From: Gammaproteobacteria bacterium
GTDB lineage: Bacteria; Pseudomonadota; Gammaproteobacteria; HK1
Direction: 5' to 3'
Assembly: GCA_022822245.1 (NCBI GenBank)
Contig: JAJECB010000119.1
Location: forward strand, 1 to 13,174
Length of the DNA stretch: 13,174 nucleotides
Under the pieces are notes generated by a model that did not search any database, had not been told where the DNA came from, and worked only from the letters and a program-made list of their open reading frames with translations. This document shows positions 1 to 6,916 of this stretch, one piece after another. The position numbers and the translations under genes were made by a program. Position 1 is the stretch's first letter; every line of letters begins with the position of its first letter.

Positions 1-369
1 GAGGTGGGGATCTCCCTGTCGTTGGTCACCGCCATGACCCTCGGCATCGTGGTCGACGACACGGTGCACTTCCTCAGCAAGTACCGGCGGGCCCGGCGCG
101 AGCTCGGCTGTGCGCCACCGGATGCGGTGCGGGTCGCGTTCCGCACCGTGGGCCGCGCGTTGCTCACGACCTCCGTGGTGCTCGTGGCGGGCTTCGTCGT
201 GGTGAGCCTTTCCAGCTTCGAGCTGAACTCGGGGATGGGCAAGCTCACCGCCCTCGTCATCGCGCTCGCGCTTCTCGCCGATTTCTTCCTCTTGCCCCCG
301 CTGCTGATGAAGGTCGAAGGAGGGCGCGGACGAAACCCTCGCGGATCAGGAGGGCCCACTCGCGGGTGA
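1..369 (+). CDS. MMPL/RND-superfamily exporter, C-terminal fragment
   Basis: This is the C-terminal end of an inner-membrane RND/MMPL-type transporter; the gene is open at base 1, so its start lies outside the window. The visible part begins in a conserved transmembrane segment with the family signature GIVVDDTVHFLSKYRRAR (residues about 14-31). A cytoplasmic stretch ending in TVGRALLTTS follows, then two hydrophobic helices (about 57-70 and 80-102) and LLPPLLMK. Such proteins use the proton gradient to export lipids, hopanoids or other hydrophobic compounds; the substrate cannot be read here. The last 17 residues look out of frame. One extra base near 316-319 would instead give an acidic tail (EGADETLADQEGPLAGDALG) that suits the family better, so the annotated stop may be the product of a frameshift. 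The gene abuts a truncated hyuA on the other strand near 390. The family call is firm; the true 3' end is not. Confidence 0.85.
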   Translation, partial: EVGISLSLVTAMTLGIVVDDTVHFLSKYRRARRELGCAPPDAVRVAFRTVGRALLTTSVVLVAGFVVVSLSSFELNSGMGKLTALVIALALLADFFLLPPLLMKVEGGRGRNPRGSGGPTRG

Positions 370-389
370 CGCCCTCGGGAAGCGCCGAC

Positions 390-897
390 CGGCGAGTCGA
401 CGTCCTCGTCGAGGAGGCGCTCGATCGCCGCCCGTACCGCGGACTCGTCGAGGGGAGAGTCCTCACCTGGTCCGCGGGTCCACCCGCGATGGCACCTCCC
501 GGCGAAGGTGCCGGGCCACGAGGGGCGGCGGCTTCTCCCAGTGAATGTCGTAGAGCTTGTGCATCCGCATGCGGCGGATCTCGAGGACGTCGCGGAAGCC
601 CTCGGTGGTGATGAGGCCGATGGCGGCGCCGCTCCGGGTGATGATGGCGTTGGTCGCCACCGTCGCCCCGTGGGTGAAGGACCGGACCGCCGACGCCGCC
701 ACCCCGTTCTCGGCGAGCGCCTCGGCCACCCCCCGCCGGATGGCGGCATTGAAGTGCGGCGGCGAGGAGAGGACCTTCTTCGGGACCGCCCGGCCTCCCG
801 GAGACATCAGCACGATGTCGGTGAAGGTCCCGCCGACGTCGACTCCAAGCCGGTATCGATCTTGGGAATTGAAAGAATTTTGATTATTTTTCATCAA
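390..897 (-). pseudogene. hyuA: hyuA-type hydantoinase/oxoprolinase, N-terminal remnant
   Basis: This is the N-terminal domain of a HyuA family protein (N-methylhydantoinase A, 5-oxoprolinase or acetone carboxylase beta type). These are ATP-dependent amidohydrolases or carboxylases of about 650-700 residues that normally pair with HyuB. Seen here: the phosphate-binding motif GVDVGGTFTDIVL near the N-terminus, FTHGATVATNAII, LITTEGFRDVLEIRR, and a continuation to RVDPRT. The frame then hits TGA at 463-465. Removing one base at about 466-469 restores a typical continuation (GE, then LDESAVRAAIERLLDEDVDS). Similarity stops near base 390, where the exporter end begins. Only about 165 residues remain and no hyuB is visible, so it cannot be active. 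The start is ATG at 894-892, with an in-frame TTG just before it. The first 15 codons are much more AT-rich than the rest, and no clear Shine-Dalgarno is seen. Confidence 0.82.
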
Positions 898-1105
898 GTT
901 GCATGTTCTGTTACCAACTGTATTCTCCGTGGCTGGCTACGCTGACGCAAGGATTCCGTGCTCCCGCGCGTCTCTCCTGGCCCACCGCCAGGGTCACGCC
1001 GGCGCCGTAGCACTGCAACATCTTGCTTTTTTCGGCAGATTGGGAGTTGCGCGGCGGCAGATTCATGGATTCAATTGCGATAGCTGAGGCAGAGAGAGAG
1101 TTTCG
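898..1105. promoter_or_regulatory. Divergent intergenic region, hyuA remnant / TonB receptor
   Basis: These 208 bases separate the divergent starts of the hyuA remnant and the TonB-dependent receptor, so any promoters for both must lie here. The region is less GC-rich than its surroundings, with a run of six T near 1026-1031. It holds a small hairpin (arms CCTGGC 976-981 and GCCAGG 987-992, loop 5). A purine-rich AGAGAGAG stretch just before the receptor ATG is its likely ribosome-binding site. I found no convincing -35/-10 pair and no Fur-type site. Confidence 0.4.
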
Positions 1106-3598
1106 ATGAAGACCCTTTTGGCTTTGCTTGCCGTTGTCGCCGCGCTGGCGGCGAATGCGGCCCACGCCGGCCCATTTGCGCCCGCCCCCCGTGTCGTCGC
1201 CAAGTACGAGCGGGACTTCATCGAGCGTTCCGGCGCCCAGACGCTCGAGGAGCTGCTCGATACCGGCATCATCCGGTACTTTCTCACCGGAGGTCAGTCG
1301 TTGCTCGTCCTGGTCAACGGCCGGCCCTACGCCACCACCGCGAGCGATCTGGATACCCTGCCGCTCTCGGCCATCGAGCGCATCGAGCTCCTGAGCGGCG
1401 AATCCCTCGGCACCCTCGGCGGCTCCGCCGTTCGCGGCGCGCTCAACATCGTGCTGCGAAACGACCTCGACGGCGTCGAGGTGCGGGCGGTTGCGCGGAT
1501 GCCGACCCGGGACGGCGGCGACGGCTGGCAGGGGAGCGCCTTCTGGGGCGGCGCGGTCGGCGAGGGGCGCATGACGGTCGGCGTGGACGTCCTCGGTCGC
1601 GAGGAGATCGCCGCGCGGAGCCGGGAGCACAGCCGCTCCGAGTGGACGGACGGCGGCGCGTTCGACGAGGCGCGGAACGTGAGTGTCGGCGGCAATACGG
1701 TCTGGGTCGTCGAGAGGGAGCATGGCAGGACGACCGGCATCCGGTCCGTCCCGCTCGGGGAGTGCGACCCGGCGAAAGGCTATACCGGCCCGCTCGCCGA
1801 CCCTCCCGGGCCCCCCGTCCCGCCAGGCGACAAGGGCTGCGGTTTCGCCTACGGGGCGATCATGTGGAACACCGTGCGCTATGACCAGCAGAGCGCGATC
1901 CTCAACCTCGAGCATCCGGTCGGAGAAGAAGCCCTCCTCCACGTGGACGCGAACCTCACGCTCGGCGATGGGGCGTTCCGCTACGCTCCGTCGGTCGGCT
2001 CGTTCGTGTTCAGGCCGAACGATGACCTCTTGGGAGCCATCAACCGCACGGCCGGCACGGACTTCGACCTGGACGACTGGTTCGTCGTTGCGCACCGCTT
2101 CGCCGGCCACGGCAACCGGGACTGGCGGTGGGACCACCGGGAGTATGACGTCTCCGCGCGCCTCACGGGCCGGCTGACCGAAAACCTCGGCTACGACGTC
2201 CTCGTCGACGCCTACCGGCTGGACGGTTCTCTGGAGGGCAAGACCTTCGTCCACGAAGGCCGGATCGCGCGGGAGATCTGGTTAGGGAACTACGACCTCG
2301 CGAACCCGTTCTCGACCGACGACAAGCACTTGGCAGCCATCGAAAGGAGCAGCTTGACGGAGGAGCAGGATTTCGGCGGGGACTATCAGGGCGTCCGGTT
2401 GGCCCTCGAGGGGGACGGGCTCACGATCGGCGGCCGCCGTGCGGCATGGACGAGCGGGGTCGAGCTCGGGCGTGCGGAATCGCACGACCTCACCCGCTAT
2501 CGCGACCGGGACGGCAACTATCGCGACCGGGACGGCAAACCCTTTGACGTGTTCGACGTGCTCGGTTCCGGCGGCGTGAGCTATACCGGCGAGCGCAAGT
2601 CGGCAGCGGCCTTTGCGGAGATGTCCCTGCCGCTCCTCGAGAACCTCGACCTGAGGCTCGCGGGTCGTGGGGACGACCACGACGACGTGGGCGGAGCGAC
2701 GTCCTGGCGCTTCGGGGCCGACTACCGGCCGACCGACCTCCTCACCCTGCGAACCTCCTGGAGCGCGGGCGAACGGGCGCCCTCGCTGCTCGCTCTCCAC
2801 AGCTTCGAGGTCCAAAGCCATCCCTATATCGACTGCGACCCGGGGTCGGGGAGCCCGCCCCGTTCCTGCACGGGGACCAACTCCCGCCAGGTGACGCGCG
2901 AGACTACGGGCAACCCGGACCTCGATCCTTCGGACGCCGAGCGCTTCGCCATCGGCGCCGAGGTCCGCAAGCGCCCCTGGTTCGCGAGCGTCGAGTGGTA
3001 TCGGCTCTCGCGCTCGGGCCTCCCGGGGCAGAACAGCGCCGACTGGGCCATGCGGAACCTCGACCTGTGCGTCGGCGAGGACCGGACAAACTGTATCCAT
3101 CGCGTCGGCGGCCAGATCACTATCCACGACCGCTATGCGAACGTCGTCGACAACGAGCTCACGGGCTTCAACACCCGGTTCGGCGGGGGGTTCCGCACGG
3201 GCTGGGGGGTGGTCGGCATGCGCGGAATGTGGCGGCGGGTCACGAGCACCGAGCTTCGCATCGCGGGCGAGGAGCGCCGGGTCGCCATCCCCGAGAACGT
3301 CTTGCGCCTCGGCTTCCTTGCCCGGCGCGGGGTCTTGAGCGCCGTCTGGACCGTCAACTACCGCTCGGGCTACGAGAACCGGCAGCGCTCCGGGTCGTTC
3401 GATTCCTGGACCGGCCACGACTTGGTGCTGGACTGGTCCGAACCCCTGGGGATCGAGGGCGCACGGTTCACGACCGGGGTGTTCAACCTCACCGACGAGC
3501 AACTCTCGGTGAACACCGCCAACCCCAGCAGCGTGGACGGGCCGACGGAGGCGGGCTGGGGGCGCACCTTCTTCGTCACCGTGAACATGCAGTTCTGA
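1106..3598 (+). CDS. TonB-dependent outer-membrane receptor
   Basis: This is an 830-residue TonB-dependent receptor, an outer-membrane beta-barrel that imports a ligand (iron chelate, cobalamin, sugar or other) using energy from TonB-ExbBD. A Sec signal peptide is clear: MKTLL, a hydrophobic core, then cleavage after AHA at residue 21. The plug domain follows at once (about 22-130) with QTLEELLDTG, LLVLVNGRPY, LDTLPLSAIERIELLSG and GGSAVRGALNIVLRND. No recognisable TonB box or N-terminal signalling extension precedes it. The rest is barrel, including GNPDLDPSDAERFAIGAEV and a C-terminal strand ending VNMQF, with the terminal Phe needed for BAM assembly. All six cysteines fall in three close pairs (220/245, 577/588, 655/663), probably disulfides in surface loops. 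An Asp-rich duplicated motif sits at 465-478. The gene stands alone, with no TonB, siderophore or cobalamin gene beside it, so the ligand is unknown. The start is supported by the signal peptide. Confidence 0.93.
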   Translation: MKTLLALLAVVAALAANAAHAGPFAPAPRVVAKYERDFIERSGAQTLEELLDTGIIRYFLTGGQSLLVLVNGRPYATTASDLDTLPLSAIERIELLSGESLGTLGGSAVRGALNIVLRNDLDGVEVRAVARMPTRDGGDGWQGSAFWGGAVGEGRMTVGVDVLGREEIAARSREHSRSEWTDGGAFDEARNVSVGGNTVWVVEREHGRTTGIRSVPLGECDPAKGYTGPLADPPGPPVPPGDKGCGFAYGAIMWNTVRYDQQSAILNLEHPVGEEALLHVDANLTLGDGAFRYAPSVGSFVFRPNDDLLGAINRTAGTDFDLDDWFVVAHRFAGHGNRDWRWDHREYDVSARLTGRLTENLGYDVLVDAYRLDGSLEGKTFVHEGRIAREIWLGNYDLANPFSTDDKHLAAIERSSLTEEQDFGGDYQGVRLALEGDGLTIGGRRAAWTSGVELGRAESHDLTRYRDRDGNYRDRDGKPFDVFDVLGSGGVSYTGERKSAAAFAEMSLPLLENLDLRLAGRGDDHDDVGGATSWRFGADYRPTDLLTLRTSWSAGERAPSLLALHSFEVQSHPYIDCDPGSGSPPRSCTGTNSRQVTRETTGNPDLDPSDAERFAIGAEVRKRPWFASVEWYRLSRSGLPGQNSADWAMRNLDLCVGEDRTNCIHRVGGQITIHDRYANVVDNELTGFNTRFGGGFRTGWGVVGMRGMWRRVTSTELRIAGEERRVAIPENVLRLGFLARRGVLSAVWTVNYRSGYENRQRSGSFDSWTGHDLVLDWSEPLGIEGARFTTGVFNLTDEQLSVNTANPSSVDGPTEAGWGRTFFVTVNMQF
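2498..2538 (+). repeat. In-frame 21-base tandem duplication in the receptor gene
   Basis: Twenty identical bases recur at a spacing of 21 (2498-2517 and 2519-2538). The repeat encodes YRDRDGN followed by YRDRDGK. The duplication keeps the reading frame and adds one seven-residue DxDG unit to what is probably an extracellular loop. The near-perfect DNA identity points to a recent slippage or duplication event. Confidence 0.85.
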
Positions 3599-3616
3599 AG
3601 CAGGGGAAGGCGCCGG

Positions 3617-3646
3617 CCGGGCCGCCAATGCGGGGCGCCGGCCCGG
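3617..3646. terminator. GC-rich hairpin between convergent genes, possible terminator
   Basis: Eight-base arms CCGGGCCG (3617-3624) and CGGCCCGG (3639-3646) flank a 14-base loop, 18 bases after the receptor stop codon and before the convergent end of the quinone reductase gene. The position fits a transcription terminator, but there is no T-run on either side. It could equally be a simple mRNA 3'-end stem. The rest of 3599-3757 shows no gene. Confidence 0.3.
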
Positions 3647-3757
3647 AGGGCGGTGCGCGCATGCCGTCTCTGCCTGGCCTCCGGGGGGCGGAGCAGGCCG
3701 GCCGGGAGAGGACGATGCCGCGATGTTTCGACCCTTCCCGCCCGGAGGGGCAATGCG

Positions 3758-4753
3758 TTACGCGAACGGCAGAAGCACCGTCGAGCCGGTGGTGCGCCGT
3801 TCCTCGATGGCGCGGTGCACTTCGGCCGCCTCGCGGAGCGGATAGCGGTTGCGAACGGTGATCTTCACCGCCCCCGACGAGAGGACGTCGAACAGCTCGC
3901 GCGCCGAAGCTTCCAGGTCCTCGCGCTCCTCGACATAGTGCATGAGGGCCGGACGAGTGACGAACAGCGAGCCGCGCGCGCCGAGCTCCACGACGTTGAC
4001 CGGGTCCGGCGCGCCCGAGGAATGGCCGTAGCTCGCGAGGATGCCGAGCGGGCGCAGGCAGTCGAGCGACCGGGTGAACGTGTCCTTGCCGATGCTCTCG
4101 TAGACCACCGGGCAGCCCTTGCCCTCCGTCACCTCCATGACGAGCGGCACGAAGTCCTCGCGCGAATGGATGGCGACGTGGTCGGCGCCGTGCGCCCGGG
4201 CAAGCTCGGCCTTCTCCTCGGTCGAGACGGTGCCGATCACCGTCGCCCCGAGGTGTCTTGCCCACTGGCACAGGAGCAGCCCCATGCCGCCCGCCGCCGC
4301 GTGGACCAGCACCGGATCGCCCGGCTGCACCCGGTAGGTTCGGCGGAGAAGGTACTGGGTGGTGAGGCCCTTGAGGGTGATGCCGGCCGCGTCTTCCTCG
4401 GAGATGCCGTCCGGGAGCCTGACCAGCCGCTTCGCGGGCATGAGGCGGCGCTGCGTGTAGGCGCCGTGCGGCGGGCTCGCATAGGTGACCCGGTCGCCGA
4501 CCGCGCATTCCGTCACGCCGTCGCCCACCGCTTCGACGGTGCCCGCGCCCTCGATGCCCACGACGAAGGGAAGCGGCGGCACCGGCCAGGGATGGGGCAT
4601 CCCGCGCCGGTTGTAGGTGTCGATGTAGTTCACCCCGATGGCGCCGTGCCGGATCAGCGCTTCGCCCGGCCCCGGCTCGCCGACCGGCCATTCCTCCCAG
4701 CGGAAGACGTCGGGCGTGCCCTTCTCGTGGATGACTGCGGCCTTGTTGCTCAT
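3758..4753 (-). CDS. qor: NADPH:quinone oxidoreductase (QOR type, zinc-independent MDR)
   Basis: This is a 331-residue cytoplasmic enzyme of the medium-chain dehydrogenase/reductase superfamily, QOR subgroup. These enzymes reduce quinones or other electrophilic carbonyls one electron at a time with NADPH. The catalytic N-terminal domain shows GVNYIDTYNRRG, VVGIEGAGTVEAVGDGV and GDRVTYASPPHGAYTQ; it has no zinc-binding cysteines, as is usual for this group. The Rossmann domain carries the NADPH loop HAAAGGMGLLLCQWA, then GATVIGTVSTEEK. The protein closes with EAAEVHRAIEERRTTGSTVLLP. The length matches E. coli Qor (327). A Shine-Dalgarno GGGAG (4763-4759) lies five bases before the ATG. It is the last gene of the SDR-sucC-sucD run, 73 bases after the sucD-like stop. 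That gap holds a REP-like palindrome and a strong stem-loop, so co-transcription is possible but not certain. Confidence 0.93.
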   Translation of the reverse strand: MSNKAAVIHEKGTPDVFRWEEWPVGEPGPGEALIRHGAIGVNYIDTYNRRGMPHPWPVPPLPFVVGIEGAGTVEAVGDGVTECAVGDRVTYASPPHGAYTQRRLMPAKRLVRLPDGISEEDAAGITLKGLTTQYLLRRTYRVQPGDPVLVHAAAGGMGLLLCQWARHLGATVIGTVSTEEKAELARAHGADHVAIHSREDFVPLVMEVTEGKGCPVVYESIGKDTFTRSLDCLRPLGILASYGHSSGAPDPVNVVELGARGSLFVTRPALMHYVEEREDLEASARELFDVLSSGAVKITVRNRYPLREAAEVHRAIEERRTTGSTVLLPFA

Positions 4754-4781
4754 GGTTTCTCCCGTGGTTGCCCCACCCGTC

Positions 4782-4800
4782 GAGAGGCCACCGGCCCCTC
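4782..4800 (-). other. Stem-loop between sucD-like gene and qor
   Basis: Read on the minus strand, arms GAGGGGCC and GGCCTCTC pair over eight positions (one G-U) around a GGT loop. On the plus strand the same position would be an A-C mismatch, so the structure favours minus-strand RNA. It lies between the sucD-like stop and the qor ribosome-binding site. It has no following U-run, so it is more likely an mRNA-stability or partial-termination element than a full terminator. Confidence 0.45.
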
Positions 4801-4810
4801 TTGGCGTTGC

Positions 4811-4836
4811 GTCGGATCACGCTTCGCTAATCCGAC
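4811..4836. repeat. REP-like palindrome, copy 1 (overlaps sucD-like stop)
   Basis: This is an imperfect 26-base palindrome with arms GTCGGATCA and TAATCCGAC around CGCTTCGC. The single mismatch becomes a G-U pair if read as minus-strand RNA. A second, perfect copy lies at 9176-9201. The form matches the dispersed REP-like palindromes common between genes in proteobacteria, which are moved by RAYT (TnpA-REP) transposases; no such transposase is in this window. Here the element overlaps the end of the sucD-like gene and supplies its TAG stop. Confidence 0.75.
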
Positions 4837-5735
4837 CTGCTGCTGACGACCGGCGCGGGGCCTGATCGGCCGAGGGCGGCCCGGACCGCGGCCCCGACGC
4901 CGGAAGGGGTGTCGAGCACCCCGACCCCCGCCGCCTCGAGCGCCCGGCGCTTCGATGCGTACGAACCCTTGTCGCCCATCACGATCGCCCCCGCGTGCCC
5001 CATCTTCTTGCCGGGGGGCGAGGCCCCGCCCGCGATGAACGCGACGACGGGCTTGCCGATGCCCCGGATGTACTCCGCGGCCTCCTCCTCCATGGCGCCC
5101 CCGATCTCGCCGACGACCACGATCGCGTCCGTCCGATCGTCCGCGTCGAGGGCCTCCACCGCATCGCGGGTGGTGGTGCCGATGATCGGATCGCCTCCGA
5201 TCCCGATGAACGCCGATTCGCCGAACCCCGCCTGCACGAGGTTGAGGCAGACGAGGGTCCCGAGGCTGCCGCTCCGCGAGACCACTCCGACCTGGCCGGG
5301 GCGGAAGATGTCGGGCTCGAACGCGGGCATGAACCCGACGAAGCACTCGCCCGGGGTGACGAGCCCCGCGGTGTTCGGCCCGGCGACCGCGGCCCCGTTC
5401 GCCCGCGCCGCCGCGAGCACCTCCATCACGTCCTGCACCGGGACGTGCTCGGTGAGGACGACGAGGCGCGGGCAACCCGCCTCGATCGCGTCGATGGCCG
5501 CCGCCCGCACCCCGAGCGGAGGGATGAAGAGCACCGAGACGTCGAAGCCGGCCTCGCGCATCGCGTCGGCCGCGCTCGCGAACACCGGCACCCCGCAGTG
5601 CTCCACGCCTGCCCGCCGCGGGTTCACCCCGGCGACGATGCGCGTGCCGTATGCCTGCATCCGCTCGGTCCAGAACGTCCCCTGCCGGCCGGTGATCCCC
5701 TGCACGAGCACCCGCTCGCCGCCCCGGACGATCAT
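4827..5735 (-). CDS. sucD: ADP-forming acyl-CoA ligase alpha subunit (SucD family)
   Basis: This is a 302-residue alpha subunit of the succinyl-CoA synthetase family, which binds CoA and carries the phosphohistidine that links ATP hydrolysis to thioester formation. The CoA-binding domain begins VLVQGITGRQGTF (about 9-21), followed by GGDP and GEIGG. The phosphorylated His is H247 in KKMGHAGA, and its partner Glu is E210 in GEIGG. Two conserved positions differ from canonical SucD: GPNCPG is GPNTAG (119-124), and SRSGTLTYE is SRSGSLGTL (153-161). Both lie near the ligand site, so the acid substrate may not be succinate; malate, sulfinopropionate, sulfoacetate and citrate ligases are known relatives. 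The symbol is a family name only. The ATG overlaps the sucC-like TGA as ATGA, implying translational coupling and a 1:1 complex. The last residues (SRSD, stop) are encoded inside a REP-like palindrome. Confidence 0.9.
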   Translation of the reverse strand: MIVRGGERVLVQGITGRQGTFWTERMQAYGTRIVAGVNPRRAGVEHCGVPVFASAADAMREAGFDVSVLFIPPLGVRAAAIDAIEAGCPRLVVLTEHVPVQDVMEVLAAARANGAAVAGPNTAGLVTPGECFVGFMPAFEPDIFRPGQVGVVSRSGSLGTLVCLNLVQAGFGESAFIGIGGDPIIGTTTRDAVEALDADDRTDAIVVVGEIGGAMEEEAAEYIRGIGKPVVAFIAGGASPPGKKMGHAGAIVMGDKGSYASKRRALEAAGVGVLDTPSGVGAAVRAALGRSGPAPVVSSRSD

Positions 5736-6895
5736 GCCGCGCCCCCCGCTCCGGCGTCCCGGGCCGCCGCCGCTGCCGCCGCAACCGCACCCGCGATCGC
5801 CTCGTCCATGGTGGGGTACGGGGTCACCCCGAGGCGCTCGCGGAGCATCGCCCGCGCCTCCGTCGCCCCCGTGCCGTGCACGCTGAAGAAGACCGGAAGG
5901 GCGGGCGACAACGCCTCCCACGCATCGAGCACGCCGCCGGTCATGACGTCGGTCCGCGCGAACGCGCCGCAGAAGTTGACGACGAGACACTTGACCCGGG
6001 GGTTGGCGAGCACGAGCTCGAGGGCGGGCTTCGCCTTCGTGTACGCCTCGCCGCCGATCTCGAGGAAGTTCGCGGGCCGCCCTCCGTGGTGGGTGATGAC
6101 GTCCATCGTGGTCATGGTGAGCCCCGCGCCGTTCGCGATGACCCCGATATCGCCGTCGAGCTCGATGTACTTGAGCCCGAGCGCGGCGGCACGCGCCTCG
6201 AGCGCCGTCATCGGCTCCGGGCTTCCCTCGCTCACGAGCGCCTCCCGGCGACCGGCCCCGGAATCGTCGAGCACGAACTTGCAGTCGAGGGCGACGAGAC
6301 GCCCGTCCTCGAGCCGGGCGAGAGGGTTCACCTCCAGCAGCTCCGCGTCGTTCTCGCGGTACGCCCGGTACAGCGCCACGAGAGCCGCCGCGACCGCCCC
6401 TTCGTCGATCTCCGGGCCGAATCCGGCGAGCATGGACCGCGCGGACGCGAGATCGAGGCCGCGCCGGATGTCGACCGGCGCGCGGCGCACCCGGTCCGGC
6501 TTCGCCGCCGCCACCTCCTCGATGTCCATGCCCCCCTCGGGGGAGAACATCGCGAGCGGCCCCTTCGAAGCCGGGTCGTTGAGGACCGCCGCGTAGTACT
6601 CCGCCGCGATCGCGGCCTGCTCCTCGACGAGCACCGCCTCGACCCGGTGCCCCGCGATCGCCATGCCGAGGACCGCCTCCGCCGCCGCGCCGGCCGTGGC
6701 CGCGTCGTCCGCGGCCCGGATCCCGCCCGCCTTGCCCCGCTTTCCGGCCGGCACCTGGGCCTTGACCACCACCGGGACCCCGAGCTCGGCCGCCGCCGCC
6801 CGCGCCTCGTCCCCGCTTCGCGCGACGCACCCGCGCGGCGTCTCGATCCCGGCTGCCCGCAGCAGCGGCTTCGCCGCATGCTCCTCGAAGTTCAT
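5732..6895 (-). CDS. sucC: ADP-forming acyl-CoA ligase beta subunit (SucC family)
   Basis: This is a 387-residue beta subunit, the ATP-grasp partner of the SucD-like protein encoded just downstream. It would bind ATP-Mg and the carboxylic acid and phosphorylate the alpha-subunit His. The N-terminal ATP-grasp has VVVKAQVPAGKRGKAGG (about 42-58). The magnesium ligands are N190 (LLEVNPL) and D204 (ALDCKF), with the same spacing as N199/D213 of E. coli SucC. The C-terminal flavodoxin-like domain has IANGAGLTMTTMDVI and ANFLEIGG. The loop that is NIFGGIVRCD in E. coli, next to the acid-binding site, is NFCGAFARTD here (307-316), and VRLEGNN is replaced by FSVHGTG. These changes argue for a different acid. 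The start lies 21 bases after the SDR stop with only a weak AAAGG touching the ATG, so reinitiation from the SDR gene is likely. The C-terminus is Ala-rich and low in complexity. Confidence 0.9.
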   Translation of the reverse strand: MNFEEHAAKPLLRAAGIETPRGCVARSGDEARAAAAELGVPVVVKAQVPAGKRGKAGGIRAADDAATAGAAAEAVLGMAIAGHRVEAVLVEEQAAIAAEYYAAVLNDPASKGPLAMFSPEGGMDIEEVAAAKPDRVRRAPVDIRRGLDLASARSMLAGFGPEIDEGAVAAALVALYRAYRENDAELLEVNPLARLEDGRLVALDCKFVLDDSGAGRREALVSEGSPEPMTALEARAAALGLKYIELDGDIGVIANGAGLTMTTMDVITHHGGRPANFLEIGGEAYTKAKPALELVLANPRVKCLVVNFCGAFARTDVMTGGVLDAWEALSPALPVFFSVHGTGATEARAMLRERLGVTPYPTMDEAIAGAVAAAAAAARDAGAGGAA

Positions 6896-6916
6896 CCTTT
6901 CCGACCCCCTGCTCGG

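Noticed and set aside
965..1000. Minus-strand CCAGGAGAGACGCG resembling a cobalamin-riboswitch B12 box near a TonB receptor
   Set aside because: The match is partial, it faces the hyuA remnant rather than the receptor, and the other conserved riboswitch blocks are not found in order.
911..3628. Two long minus-strand open frames (911-2254 and 2282-3628) opposite the TonB receptor
   Set aside because: Both are antisense shadows of a clear receptor gene; they have no domain and their composition is typical of GC-rich antisense frames.
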